The notes beneath the pieces are model-generated. The model made no database searches. It saw only the letters and a program-made list of their open reading frames with translations, and was not told where the DNA came from. A DNA stretch of 64,000 nt from assembly GCA_021399445.1 (NCBI GenBank), contig JAJTUQ010000003.1:6634001-6698000 (forward strand), read 5' to 3'. The position numbers and the translations under genes were made by a program. This DNA comes from Xylogone sp. PMI_703. Taxonomy: Eukaryota; Ascomycota; Leotiomycetes. Below, in pieces: positions 38,860 to 51,330 of the stretch. Position 1 is the stretch's first letter. Each line of letters begins with the position of its first letter.

Positions 38860-40649
38860 GTTGTACAGCTGCACAGAGCACCACTGAGGTTTTTACTAAG
38901 AGGTAGCTCGGTGATTGATGCTTGTTGGAATGGAGAGGAGCACAAGGTGTGATATATTACGTGACGGTATCAGCTGGCGCATTATGACAGTTTCGTGCCA
39001 ACTGTTCCATAGTCTCAGAATATCCTCCTCAGCGGCCTCCAAGCGGCTTAATGGCTGACTGATAGTTCAGCTTGTGGGGCAAACATAGTATCAATCGGGC
39101 CATTTACATTCAGCTGTGCACTAAAAACAAACTCTCAGTCTTGGTCGAAGCCAGAGCTAGCCGTGAGCAAAATCTCTCATTGGCACATAAAGTATCGACA
39201 ATAGACAGCATTATGGCGCGGAGCCAGTACTGTTAAGCGGAACTTCAAGGGACTAGACTTAGTTACGACGTGTTCTAGGTACACGAAGAAATCAATGTTC
39301 CCTCCCTTCATGGCTGGCTGGATTATCGAAAGAGTTCTGTGGGAAGAGTTGTCGGAGCTAATCTACCTAGTGGCTATTCCTGTTGAAGAAAAGCCTTAGA
39401 CCTCGCTGTGGAGCGGCACGGGCCGGGGCTTTTGCGATACCCAATAGAACGGCCTGGCCTCCAATAAAGACAAGCAAGCTAGAGCAATTGAATCACTTCC
39501 AATAATACCACGGGTATCTTCCATATCTGTATTGGATGGGTTACACTGACGCAGCCACAGTTTGTCCCCTACGTCTAGAACATTTTTACTGTGAGTCTTT
39601 CAGCATGTGGTAGCATCTAGACCTCCGCCATAGGACGCTTCCGGTCATATACATGGATATGGGCATACCTTGGTATTATCGTCACTAAGTTCAGGAGACC
39701 GCCTCTATTCCCGCTAGATACTGGTTTTATTGAAAGAAAATTATGGGAGCGTATAATTTCCATAAAGAGAACCAATGGAGAATCGCGTCAGCGAGAGTGG
39801 CTAACGCCCGACTTTGTAGCTTCGAGTAGCGATCTCTATCATTAACGTAAGTTTAAGCAGAGCAGCAAGAATACTAGTTCAACCTCAGCAGATCTTGGTC
39901 AGGCTAGTATTTCACTCATAAGAGTAGCTTAAAATATAATCTCTAACTCGGACTGATAAAGGGGCGCGGCATAGCTACCGATTCGGACTATCCGAGCGGC
40001 CAATTTTCCCCCGCAGTAGGAGTCGTTCTATAAACTTGAGGTGTGGGGCAGCTGAAATCGTTAAGACACCAAATTTACAGGTAACCCTTTGTAGGTATGT
40101 GCGAATAGAGGCGTCTGCGCAAATTCTGTCATTTCTCAACTGTTTAATCATCTATGCTGTCCATCCGAGGGGAGCTGAGACATGTGTGACTAGACTATTG
40201 AAAGCGTGACTAGCTGATACGGAATATCAAATCAAGCATAGCTCGTTCGTGATATGTAGGTGTTTCTCCAGTATCTTCATCCCATTCTCCGGACGATGTG
40301 CTTCACACCACATGCCGATGAAGCCAGTCCTACGCATAACTGATCCTGAGCAAGATAGATAAATTCCCAGAATCCCAAGCTTCTCACTGTTCTTTTATCC
40401 TCAGACACTGAGCTCCTGATCATAACATCAAAACCTTCTTAATAAATTTGACTATAAATTTTCAATATCTAAAGATCGCTCCTCATGTCTCTCGCTAGTA
40501 GGCCGTGGTTGCTTGCATCATGCGGAATGGTCAAACTTGTAAGAATAACACGCATCTAACACAGTTAGCAGCAGAACTAATTTCTATCTGCGCATGTGAA
40601 GCTCTCCGACTGGTCATACAACAATACATTCACTTTGAATCTATCACAC
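38860..40649. other. intergenic region, no gene recognised
   Basis: About 1.8 kb between two divergent genes (MACPF-lectin on minus, lipase on plus), hence both promoters. No coherent reading frame seen. Confidence 0.45.
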
Positions 40650-41869
40650 ATGAGCGAGCCTGATAAAAAGCGAGTTCCTGAAGAAATTCTCAAGAAATTC
40701 AAAGAAGACAACCGGAGATTTGCTTCTGACACAACCTCGGTTCTTTCGTATGTCCGGCGCTTTTATGACTTTGAAGATTACTTCCGGGTAAGCCTATCAT
40801 CACTAGAAAGTAATTGATATTACATGTGCTAACTGGGAAATAGGATGATGAGCCTGTAAGTTTGCCAAGGGTCTTATGAAAGCTGCCCCATATGTTCTGT
40901 CTAACAATTTGGAGGGATTGGCGACGGCGCATGTCATGGCATACTGCGACCAAGTCGATGCCAACAACGCTTGGTTTGTATGGCGTGGAACCCTACCCAT
41001 GCTTCCGCATGAATGGTTTTTCAGTCTCGGGGGCCTATCAGACTTTGTTGACGGAGGGCGTGTTGAAACTGCAGCAAGTATTTTCGGCGAAGGTACGCCT
41101 GGATTCGTGAGAAGAGCTTCGGGTTTGGCTTTTGTAGCAGACGATCCTATCATGGGATCACTCTTCTTCCAGACGGATGCTGCTCTAGACAAATTGATCT
41201 CAGGCTCGACGCTGCACGTCTTTGGCCATAGCATGGGCGCAGGAATGGCGCTTTACACTGCGTTGGTCGCGATCAAGAAGAACAAATTTAAGAAGATCAA
41301 GGTTTACATTGCAGGTGGCGTTAAATCTGTAAGCCAGACCACCGCGGACTACATGAAGGCGAACGGCGTGGAGGTGGTTGGTTACGAACTGGAGGGGGAT
41401 GTGGTACCGCATCTAGACAATACACTGAATCATCTGAAGCGCCTCACTTGCCCTTCCGAAACGTTTGGGCCAGTGGGCTATACTAGAGTGACGCAACAAA
41501 CAACGGAGAATCTTAAAAAATTAGTGGTATGCTTTTCTTTACCATTTCCCTTCTCTATGCTCTCTTTGAGAAAATAGGCTCGACGTTCCGAAATCATACT
41601 AATTATAAGGGCAGACACCTGGTACGCTACACAAAGCCTACATGCGTCCCGGTTCTGAAGGTCTAATTACGTCGCATGTAAATGAGACCTACATGTCCGC
41701 CTTCTTGAATGATAAGTCGTTTAGAGCATTTGTACCAGTGGAAAAATTTAGGAGTCTTACAAGTATGTCATCCATTGATTGTTGGGTTGAACAACAAAGC
41801 CGTGAAATACTAACTGAGGGGTGGAAACAAATTGTCGATACGATGCCCAAGTATTCATCCAAAACATGA
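40650..41869 (+). CDS. class-3 lipase-like protein
   Basis: Predicted 352 aa. Exons: 40650-40787, 40861-41526, 41615-41869. The nucleophile elbow is FGHSMGAG with Ser at about 170, preceded by FVWRGTLP, the strand that in lipase-3 proteins carries the oxyanion residue. GDVVPHL downstream probably supplies the acid. No signal peptide: MSEPDKKRVPEE is strongly hydrophilic. The ATG at 40650 was preferred over upstream non-ATG starts. The acceptor of intron 1 was chosen because nearer AGs shift the frame. It differs in sequence from the lipase at 12854. Its position beside the MACPF pair suggests an accessory membrane-active locus; that is inference. Confidence 0.72.
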
Positions 41870-42045
41870 TTGAATTTTAGCGGTATTAGGGACATTTGTC
41901 AATAAAATTCAAATTTTTTTTAGATTGGGAATCTTTCATCTTTCCACATGGATACGCATATGGAGTATCATTTACCACTTTGCAACTCCAACATGACTAG
42001 AATTGTAACAAAATAGGAATCATCAACTCATTATAGCCCGCTCGT

Positions 42046-42869
42046 TTACTCCTCTCCTTGGTGCTCCTTGGCATCCATGCAAATCGCGATCCCGGCCGCC
42101 ATCACCGGATCCACATTAGGTGCGACAGTAAGAGCATACTATTATCCGTCAGTTACTTCTCTTTCTCTATGGAAACCAAGCAAGGACAGAAAGCAGTTCA
42201 GATGAAATGAAAAAGATAAAAAGGTAAAACGTACCGTCCGATCTCCCAAAACCTCTCGTCCGTTCAAGAGCCGCCGAGAGATAATCGCAATGACCTGGTC
42301 TCCCAGCTTGATCTCTCCTTCCCATGAAGTCCAGTTAGCATGCGCTGTTAGCGCGATCTCTGCACCGTCAAAGGCATTGGTAAAGGTCACGTCCATCTTC
42401 GTCTTGAGCACTGCACATCTAATCAGCAAATGCGCATATAAATATCTCCAAGTAACTGTAAGGTGAAGACGAAGAGAAGCAAAATAGTTACAAAAAAAAT
42501 TGGAAACCGATAAATAAACATGATGAACTAAAGATGAGATAACTCACACGTAAAATGACTCTTCACAGTCATGACCTCCTGCCCATCCCCCGGCCTCGTG
42601 AAGTGGAACTTGGGCACAATCTTGATCACCGACTCCGCAATCTCCAACAGATGGTTCCCCTGCATGTCATCGATGTACTTGCGGTTGTGGATCGTGAACA
42701 CCTTGCTGTGCACGTTGATTAGCGCGGTGCCGTTCTCGTCCTCGACGTTGAACCCGTTGTCGGCGGCGAGGGAGAAGATCTTCTGCCGCATGATGAGTGT
42801 GGTCGGCTGGTTCGGGCGGATGAAGTTGGTGGTGAGGCCGATGGGGTGGGCGAGGGGTGCGAGGGCCAT
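42046..42869 (-). CDS. LURP-one-related / tubby C-like protein
   Basis: Predicted 196 aa. Exons: 42548-42869, 42235-42410, 42046-42138. The succession of beta strands (LIMRQKIFSL, NGTALINVHSKVFTIHNRKYIDD, GNHLLEIAESVIKIVPKFHF) ends in YALTVAPNVDPVMAAGIAICMD, the buried C-terminal helix typical of LURP-one/DUF567 proteins, whose fold resembles tubby and phospholipid scramblase. Soluble, no signal. Fungal members have no agreed function. Length is normal and the gene looks intact. Confidence 0.85.
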
Positions 42870-44223
42870 TGTGAATTGTGTGTTTGATTTAGAAGTAAAT
42901 AAGAGGTGAAAATTTGGTGGAGATGAATTCTTCTGTCAATTTGTTATTGTTTTCTCGATAGTGGTATCAAATGTTTGAGGATTAGATCAATTGAAATTCA
43001 CTGGATTTATTCGAGAGGGAAGGAGAGCCTACTACGACAGCAAGTATATGATAATTCCAACCCTGCAACGAAACCCTGGCCAACTCCTACCGGTAAGCTT
43101 CGAAAAAGGCTTATTTCAAATGCACCCTCGATCCATGTTAGATAAAGCCAACCATAAGACCTCCCAGCCTGTGAAGCCAACCACCCGCGTAAACCCACAG
43201 CCAAAAAGCTCTCTGGAAAATACGATGCACGACGATTAATTGGCTCTTCTTCGCAACAGGCGGTAACCAGCTGAGCTTACGGCCATGGACCTTGGGGGCT
43301 TAAGCACTTGGTGTGAAATAGGCAGTGGAGCGGCAGGCGAGGTTCAGCCGCAGCTCTGCTGTACGTAGGGTATCGCTGTAGCTCCACAGGATGAGTGGCT
43401 GTACATGTTATAACAAGGCTGATATGCGCAATGCGGTTGTACTTGCTATTCAGGCCCTGGATTAGTGGGTTCAGTAATCGTGCTGGTTTGGTAAGCGTAT
43501 GGGGAACGAGATGCTATTTTAAAAGAAGCTTTGTTGGAGATGGTTAGCGTTGCTGTATGATGCTTATGTTGATTGCTTTTTCTCCACTCTCCGCTTTTTG
43601 ACAGATTTTTAATCGTTTGAAAGCATATTTGAAGTAACATATACCACTTATTCTGATCAATTTCATGAGAGCTGTTTTGGAGGATGCAACTCACAATTGG
43701 CAATACGAAAACAAATGTTGTAGATATCGATCAAATACAGATACATTTACAGGTAGATCTCTCCGCCTCTCTATACGCGTACATTGCTAGCGCATCGCAA
43801 AAGGCTTCTTTCCGGAAGATCATAGACGGCAAATATCCCTTAAAACATACCCTTGGAAACGATTAGTCCTTTTTGTTCCTGTTTTACTGTTCCACTTGCC
43901 CTGGCTGCTGTTCATCTTCCGGGGCATGACAATTTGTGGCGGTGTTCCTCACTCAGCCACAACACTGACGGCTGTGGCGTTCATCTCCTTTTCCTCCCTT
44001 GCTTCCATGGACGAGACTGGCTGCTTCCCTCCCACCGTCTCAATCCCCTTTCATTCCCAGAATGTCCTAAACGACTCTTCTCCCCATTTTCGGGGAACTC
44101 TCACTTGTACCTCTTAGATCCACGTGGAAAGGCTTTGCTGGCAATGATCTCATCCCACTTCTAGACGACCCGAACCATTGGTGTCGTGTCTCTCAACCCC
44201 GCTTCCCTGGAATCCGGGGCTGA

Positions 44224-44237
44224 ATCCGACCTCGGAT
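44224..44237. promoter_or_regulatory. ATCCGA-CC-TCGGAT palindrome
   Basis: Perfect 6-bp inverted repeat with a 2-base centre, an everted CCG-N4-CGG. It lies 43 bp upstream of a TATA element and about 265 bp before the ATG of the second 2OG oxygenase. A Zn2Cys6 target is plausible. Confidence 0.4.
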
Positions 44238-44279
44238 AACCATTTCTGACGGGATCCAGACGTCCTTTCAGTCAGAGAT

Positions 44280-44288
44280 TATATAATA
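44280..44288 (+). promoter_or_regulatory. TATA box of the second 2OG oxygenase
   Basis: TATATAATA about 210 bp before the start codon, in an otherwise GC-richer stretch. Confidence 0.45.
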
Positions 44289-44499
44289 GGCGACCCCTCC
44301 CCCCTGGGCGACGTACAAGAGAGCCAGAATTACGGTTTTTGGCAATCAGGAGTAAGTGAACTTCTATTCACTGAAGGGAGAGTTTGTGAGGAATCTAGAA
44401 CTTTTAATTGTATTTTTCTTTGTTCTGTCTCTCAGGGAAATAAAACCAATTCATAAGCTACTTCTGCATTTACTTTTACTTTGATTCTCTATTTGAGTC

Positions 44500-45639
44500 A
44501 TGGCCCCCGAAACCTGTCATCATCTGTATCCTCCTTTCCCAGAGGACCTGACCACCGCTCCATTGGTTTCCATCTCTCTAGCTAAGCTCGAGGCCAACGA
44601 TGAGGCCGAATCCAAAGCATTTTTTGAAGCCGCGAAGAAGCTGGGGTTCTTTTACCTGAGCACCGAGGGATCACAGCTTGGTGAGACACTGGTCTCCCAA
44701 GCCGAGCAACTCCACCGCGTCCAGAAGGAATTTCATGATTTATCCAACAGCGAGAAAGAGCTATACGCACGAGAAAAGATAGATGAGTTCTTTGGCTATC
44801 GTTTTGGAGAGATAGGTGAGAAGCGCGATGATGGAACTCGAGCCCGAAACGAGACGTATAATGTGAGTTGAAGAACCAAAACCCTCAGTCTAAAAGGAGA
44901 AACTCTTCAAGTAGGATTAATATGCCTCCTCTCTACACAGATGCGTAAAGATGACCTCGTGGGCAACTGTGAACCTCTCCCTTGCCCTAATCTAATCAAG
45001 CAGAACTGGCCTCTCCTCCAATCTTACGCTCGAAACTGCCGCGCCGCCATCGACCTGATGATCACCCATCTTGAAGCCCACCTGCAGCTGCCACCTGGTA
45101 CAATCGCCAACCTCCACCGTATCACATCCCGTTCTGGCGACCACGTCCGCTTCAACAAGAACGCCGTCCAGCCGTACAATGAAGACCAGGCCCGCTCCAC
45201 CGAACACACCGACTTCGGCACCTTGACCATCCTATTCAACTGGCTCGGCGGCCTACAGATCCGGCACCCTGACACGAACGAATGGGTATACGTGAAGCCC
45301 GTCCCGCGGTCCGCCATCGTGAACCTGGGTGATGCGCTGGTGAAGTTCACGGCAGGACTGCTGCGGTCTAATGTCCACCGCGTGGTGGCGGCGCCAGCGC
45401 CCCAGGATACGCTGGAGAGACATAGTCTGGTGTATTTCTCGAGACCGGAGGACAGTGTGGTGTTGAGAAGGTTGGAGGGCGGGCTGATTGATCAGCAGCC
45501 GAGGGAGGAGAAGGTGAATGAGGAGCCGGAGATGACGAGTCGGGAGTGGATACTGAGGAGGTCGGTGGGGGATTTGAAGGGGGTTTATACGCATCGGGGA
45601 GGATTGGAGTTGAGGAAGATGGTGGAGGGGTATGTGTAG
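44500..45639 (+). CDS. second isopenicillin N synthase-like 2OG-Fe(II) oxygenase
   Basis: Predicted 353 aa. Exons: 44500-44862 and 44941-45639. DIOX_N region (PLVSISLAKLEA ... KLGFFYLS), then the iron triad HTD (His210, Asp212) and His267 in SNVHRVV, with Arg281 in RHSLVYFSRP for 2-oxoglutarate. Co-linear with the gene at 23185 from end to end, sharing GLQI/VxxP...W and GDAxVKFTxGLxRSNxHRVV. Its only intron is at the second intron position of that gene. Third codon positions are more GC-rich than in the first copy. Substrate unknown; the 3' end faces the GH43 gene 113 bp away. Confidence 0.9.
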
Positions 45640-45752
45640 GTGTAGGTGTAGCTGGTGTAGATGAGACATAATATGAGAAAAATTTAAATCCCGATTTAAG
45701 GTGTCGTGATGGGATGTAGAGGTAAAAGTACACATCGAATACAAGAATCTCC

Positions 45753-47406
45753 TCACATGCCAGCTGGCCAAGCCCTCGATGGATGTCTTATCGCGAAATT
45801 CCTGAAGTCTGCCTCGATACCCTCATCCTCGGCTGCTGCGACAGCAAATATTCCAAATAATGCACCTGTAATGTCATGCCCGCTCAAATCCAACGTATCA
45901 ATCGATCCAAATGGCATCCACTGTTTCCCAGTCTCGTCAAAATAAATGAAATCATAGCTGTTTGGAGTGGCTCGGATCTCTAAAGAGACACTGTTTACGA
46001 AATCTAATGGCCGTTGCTCGGAGTAGTTAGTCCCCTTCACTTTATTTACCGCAAAAAAGCAGATCGTGGCCGTGTCGTAATCATAGAATATCTCGGCATG
46101 ATGCAGGTCCTCTTTGTATGCTGCAAGACCCGCTCGTATTGTCTTCGCTTTTTGGCTGCTGGAAATGATGAGTGTTGTCCCTGCAGTGCAGTCAAGACTT
46201 CGTTGACGACGGCCCACGAATGAAGTTGGCCCGACGGGAGATGAGAGATCAGAAGTTCCGGCACGGATTCCAATTCGAGACCCATCGTTAGATATGGTGT
46301 AGTTCTCAAGAACTGGATATCTAATGTGAAGATTCTCCAGGTCCTTTTTAGGAGTTACTAGGTCGTTCACCACAGAGAGAACGCGAGCTTCGGCACGTTC
46401 CATCGTCATCCTAGGATTCTTGAAGACTGGCCACCCATCCCTGGGCCAATCGACCTCTGTCAAGAATGTTTCTCGGCCGAGTGGACGGCGTCCATCTGGT
46501 TTACCATCTTGGTCTCTCACGGCCAACAACTACAGCCCACCACAGCCCATCACCATCTTGAAAGAGCTCGCCGTGACCGGTATTCTGTATATACTCATTC
46601 GTCCCGTCGGCTGTGAGGATTGGGTTATTTTTAAATGATTCGTAAGGGCCCCATATATTCCTCGATCGGGCGATAGAGAGACTGTGATGCTCGAACGTCC
46701 CGCCTTCAGCGACCATAAGGTAGTAGTATCCATCTCTTTTGTAGATATGAGGTCCCTCCGTATCATATTGTGCAAATCCCCCCCATATTTCCTCTGTTGG
46801 CGACAATATTTCACCTGTTTCAATGTTGATCTCGAACTGCTTGATGGTACAGGATGGTTGCTTGTTCCGGTTGATTGACCAGCTTCCTTGGACGTAGGCC
46901 CGCCCATCGTCATCGAAGAACAAGCTAGGATCAATACCGTGAAAGTCAAATGTGATAGGGTCGGACCACTCATCTGACCAGATGCCTGAAGTTTTCACAT
47001 AGAAATTTCGCAGACCGATCTGTCCATCTGCGAACCAAGCATTCGTGCATATCACGTAGAAGATTCCATTGTGATGTCGAATAGAGGCAGCGAATAAACC
47101 GCCTAGCGCAACCATCGTATAGCCAGTCGGAAGGAGTATGGGAGCAGCACGCGAATTTGAAAGGTCAAGTTGCTCTCTTCGATTGATGGCATTTCCTGTT
47201 TCTGATCCTAGAAAATTCTTGAGTTCTTGTGAGATGAAACACAACATACCAATCAGCGCCCAATCTTTCAAATTTTTAGATGCGTAAATAGGCAAGCCAG
47301 GAAAGACGTGGAATGAAGAATTAACGAGATAGAACGTGCCATCTACGAAGACTACAGAAGGGTCTGGGGCGAAGCCTGGGATGATGGGGTTCGTGATTGT
47401 AGTCAT
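45753..47406 (-). CDS. GH43 beta-xylosidase/arabinosidase, one frameshift
   Basis: Five-bladed propeller glycoside hydrolase family 43 with a C-terminal concanavalin-like domain, about 530 aa; relatives release xylose or arabinose from hemicellulose. Exon 1 is 47250-47406; the rest runs from 47195. The catalytic Asp15 is in GFAPDPSVVF, the second Asp in GIDPSLFFDDDG, and the acid Glu in DTEGPHIYKRDG. No signal peptide, suggesting an intracellular oligosaccharidase. A one-base shift near 46520-46530 separates LWWAVVV from VRDQDGKPDGRRPLGRETF. Removing one base there would restore the family sequence, and no intron can explain it. Everything else is intact, so recent mutation or assembly error. 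Confidence 0.82.
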
Positions 47407-48416
47407 GTCGAGGAAAAATGCCCAGGAATTGTAATTTTTTGACTGCAGAAGTGAAAGAAGTGGAAATATGGTGTGATAATTTTGGGGTGCAAAATATTTA
47501 TTTGTTGATAACCGGATAATTGAGTCAGTGACTATATCTCCGTTGATTTGCTAATTTTTCAAGGCACATCTTCTCTCTGAGCATAGCTAAAGTGAGTGAG
47601 AATGGAGAGAATACTGCACCCAATTCTCAGGAGCCGGCTCCGAAAACTATAATGGGATCCGGTCCCGACCCGGGACCCGGGGAGAGCCTTAAAAATCTCA
47701 GAGTTTATGGGCCGGTTCACATAGGACATTATTCACCCTATCGTGCTGGGTATGGGTTGTGGTGCTACTTATAACAATTCTTATGTGGAATGGCCCGTAG
47801 TGGAAGAGGAATAGTACAACAATATATTGTTGCCGCCATGCGGTATATCCACGAGGCGACAGCTTAGACTTCCTATTTCCGCATTTCATATATTCTCATC
47901 GACTATTTAAAAAAAACCTACCTTTGCATTATAATATTATCATTCATGTATATTAATTTCCTTACATCGATTTAAAGAGGTCTCCTAATAATAAGTCAAT
48001 ACAAGACAAGATTTAGGTCAACCGCTACCCTATTGCTGAGCAATGGGTATATGCCCAGCAAAGAAGAACGACTAAGGAGGCTGCCACTTTTTATGGTGTA
48101 ACACTCGTAAAAAATAGCCAAAGTTCCTTATAATACTGTATTACCAAAGCCTCTGTTTATGATAGCTTATATTTCTATTTTATGGCAAAGTAAAGCAAAC
48201 TCAGGGAGAGTTCTCGGGTTGGAAAGTTAGACCTCCCCTTTAAATTGACTTATTTTTATTGAAAGTAGAGATCTTAAACCTAAGATAAGTTGATATTGGC
48301 GCGCAAAGTTATCATATCGGCCATCACATCGTCGAGTAACAAAACATCTTACTTTTTCTTACTTTTCCTTCTTTCACTAACTTCTCTCCTCAAACAATGA
48401 TTTCTCTTTTGACAGA
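47407..48416. other. intergenic region, no gene seen
   Basis: About 1 kb holding the GH43 promoter and the 3' region of the carboxylesterase. A GC-rich GACCCGGGACCCGGGG stretch lies near 47667-47683. Confidence 0.5.
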
Positions 48417-50479
48417 CTAGATCAAAGAATACCGGTTCTGACTCTGGAAAAAGGCACAACGGCCAGCCGTCTCATCGGGATCCGTCTCATTACTAATGCT
48501 CAACTGCTCGATGTTCAGAATCTGGAAGGATCCAGTCTCATACCGAGGCCAGATTGGTTTCGACACGGTCGAGACAGCATTCGGATCCAGTGCCGTGATG
48601 AACGAGATAAAGTAATCCTTCAGTTGATGTGCTAGTATCGGGCTACCAGAAGTACTCGAGTTGAGCTGGGTAAAGACGGCAGCTGAGCCATGTGCCTCAA
48701 AACCAGCGGCGAATCGCATCTTCCAGGATGGCACGCCAGCATTGGCCAAGCCGTTGGCTATGTAATAGGAAGGGCAGTTGATACAGGCGTCGCCGAAGAC
48801 AGCTGCGCGCTGGTAGAAGGGAGAGTTAAGGAGGCTTTCGGGGATCAAGGCTCCGTAGAGAACTTGGATGGGATCGAGAAAGAAGAGGAGTTCGAAGTTA
48901 GACTCTGGGTACAGTGCCATGAGATTCGTGAAGTAGGAGCTAGAAGGATCAACATTGGGCCAGAATGCTTGGATATCAGGAAGAACTTCGTTTTCGTTAT
49001 TAATGGAGAAGTTTGTGAAGAGGATTCCTTCAGAGAAAGTTAGCATTCATATATTGATTAACTTGGGGCAGCACTCTGCTATATTATACTCTGAGTCCGC
49101 ATTACCAGCTGCAGTTGTACACATACCTTCGTAGGCCTCTCGGTCAGTGAGAACTGGGATTTTCGAAAAGTGACCTGATTGAAATGCCTTCGATGGAAGC
49201 TCTTGCACGATATGACCATCAACAGTCGGACAAAAATAGTAGTCACCATAGCCATACTTCCCAACAGCATAGCCAACAGCAAAGGCATCTTGAGATGCAT
49301 TTGCAAGCTTTGCAGCTGGCACACCACGCAGGCACTTGAGGTCGTTGCAGTCGGTTAGCTTCAGGAGATCGTGATACCCAGCTTCCTGTGTCTCATTGTT
49401 GTGGAATATAACCCATCCAGGGAATTCTAAGTTCAATCATCTCAGTACCAGCTTGAAAAGAAGCGTGAGTGATGATTAGGGCTTAGTGTCTATAATTGAG
49501 AAAGATCTCATACGAGCAATTCCTCCACGAAACGGCGGACTGGCCTCTCCACCGTAGAGCATCATCTGAAGACCGACAGAACCACCGCCAGCGCTCCCAC
49601 CCCAGATCGTCACCTTGGTCGGGTCTCCGCCAAACGCGGATATATACTTCTGAACCCATTCAAGAGCTAGGCGCTGATCCAAAAGGCCGGCATTAGCTGT
49701 CCCATCTTGTCTGATTTCACTGCTTGACAGAAAACCATACGGTCCCAGACGATACTGGATGCTAACATAAATCACCCTACCATTTGATTCGGAGACGAAC
49801 GCATTGCCATCAACACTGAGGGCGCTTCCTTCAACGTAACCTTCTGATTGTCATGAGTATAAGTAAGCCTGCATACACAAATTAAAGGAAAAAGGAAAAT
49901 AATTCTCACCCCCTCCGTGGATCATGACTACGACGGGTAGTTTGGAGGATTTGGGACTGTTGGGAACCACGATGTCAAGGCGCAAACAGTCCTCGCTCTG
50001 GGTCTGACCCACATCACCAGCTGTAAGCAAGGTTTGGAGCAGTGGACTTCCAAGCTGTCCATCTGCAACCTTGGCCAGCAGATCAACAGCCCATTGTGGA
50101 GTCGTTTGAACACACGCTGAACCTGATGTTGTTGCATTTAAGAGTGGATTCCCAGAGTACATGCGGGACTTCTCTATTGGCACAGGTGCTCGCCATCGCA
50201 AGTTTCCGATGGGCGGTGCCGCAAAATGCATGCTATAGTACGAGGTAGTTCTGGTATGTAGCTGTTAATGAAAAAAAAAAAGAGATTTGACTACTTTACG
50301 ACATAGGAAAAGACAGCTTACCCCAGTGATTCATTTACCTTTCCTTGATACCGGGCATATTTCAGGTCAACAATGGAGGAAGAAGTAGAGCGAGACACAC
50401 TGGGAGCAGTACTGGCAGTCAAAGCCAAGGTGGCTGAGGCTGCAGCCAAAAGGGTCTGCTTGATTGAGAGAGGAGCCAT
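48417..50479 (-). CDS. secreted type-B carboxylesterase/lipase
   Basis: Predicted 579 aa. Exons: 50322-50479, 49910-50250, 49514-49843, 49127-49426, 48417-49027. An N-terminal signal peptide of about 20-23 residues (MAPLSIKQTLLAAASATLAL) implies secretion. Carboxylesterase type-B signatures: EDCLRLDIVVP, oxyanion hole HGGG (split by an intron), and nucleophile elbow WGGSAGGGS with Ser near 250. A probable catalytic His lies in FEAHGSA. Length and order fit fungal lipases of the Candida rugosa/cholinesterase family. It is divergent from the alpha/beta-hydrolase at 51331. Substrates (esters, lipids, feruloyl or other acyl groups) are not decidable. Confidence 0.9.
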
Positions 50480-51330
50480 TGCGGCAACGAGTAGTACCGA
50501 TAATTGGCTCAGGGTTTCGATGGTCGTACATCATGATGTGGCCAGTATTTATATATGATGAGGTCTTGAATAAAACTTCAGTCGAGTTACCCCGGAAATC
50601 GCTCTTGAGCTCGACGGTAAGGAGCTCTGGAGTTCAGGTCCGGGGTAACGTTAGGGGTGCGGGGCCTGCTACAGGCTACCGGCTCCGAAGCGGTTTGCAC
50701 ATGGCTGGATATGGTCAGATATTGAGTACGTGGACACATGGTTAACCAGTAAGTTACACAGCGTTGTCAAGATGCCCTCATTGATTAAGCGCACGGTACA
50801 ATAGTCAGTATCTTACAACGTAGATAAAAATTGGAAACAACAGTGAATTGCTGCGATTTCAAGTGAACTGAGTATTTTCATTGTATTTTATAAACATTTT
50901 AAGGCTGTATGTCATTTATATGTTTTATGCAGAATGCTGAATCGAGTTGATGGTTCTTGAATAGCCTCAAGATTTCAGCACTCATCTCATATATGCAAAT
51001 GCTCAGATTAGCCCCGTTACTATACGAACCCCGCATATATCTCAAACTCTATAATGACAAGACTAAGTAAAATATTTCTAAGTCCTAGTGATCGTATCCT
51101 AGCCTTGCCTCCGCTCTCACGAGTTTCTTTCTCTTAGAAAGACCAAGTCCGAGGCATCATGTTCCCCTCACTTCTTGAGACCGGTTCGGCCGGCTCGATC
51201 CCGATTACTCCTAGGCCCGGCTCCCAATCGTCTCTATAGCATCTATAATATCACTACTACAATATTTTCGTGATAAATTAGACTACTTCTGCTATTACAA
51301 GACAGGTAGATAGACAGTTCAAAAGTCAAA
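50480..51330. promoter_or_regulatory. divergent promoter of two esterase-fold genes
   Basis: 851 bp between start codons on opposite strands. No g-like frame. The esterase ATG is followed at once by its signal peptide; the right half is AT-rich. Confidence 0.45.

Larger units (their letters stand above)
42870..44499. promoter_or_regulatory. divergent upstream region
   Basis: 1.6 kb between the LURP-one gene (minus) and the second 2OG oxygenase (plus). It contains a CCG-N4-CGG palindrome (44224-44237), a TATA element (44280-44288) and no recognisable gene. Short frames at 43850-44160 are pyrimidine-rich and lack motifs. Confidence 0.5.

Noticed and set aside
45253..45771. 172-codon His/Leu-rich frame opposite the second 2OG oxygenase
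   Set aside because: Antisense of a GC-biased exon.
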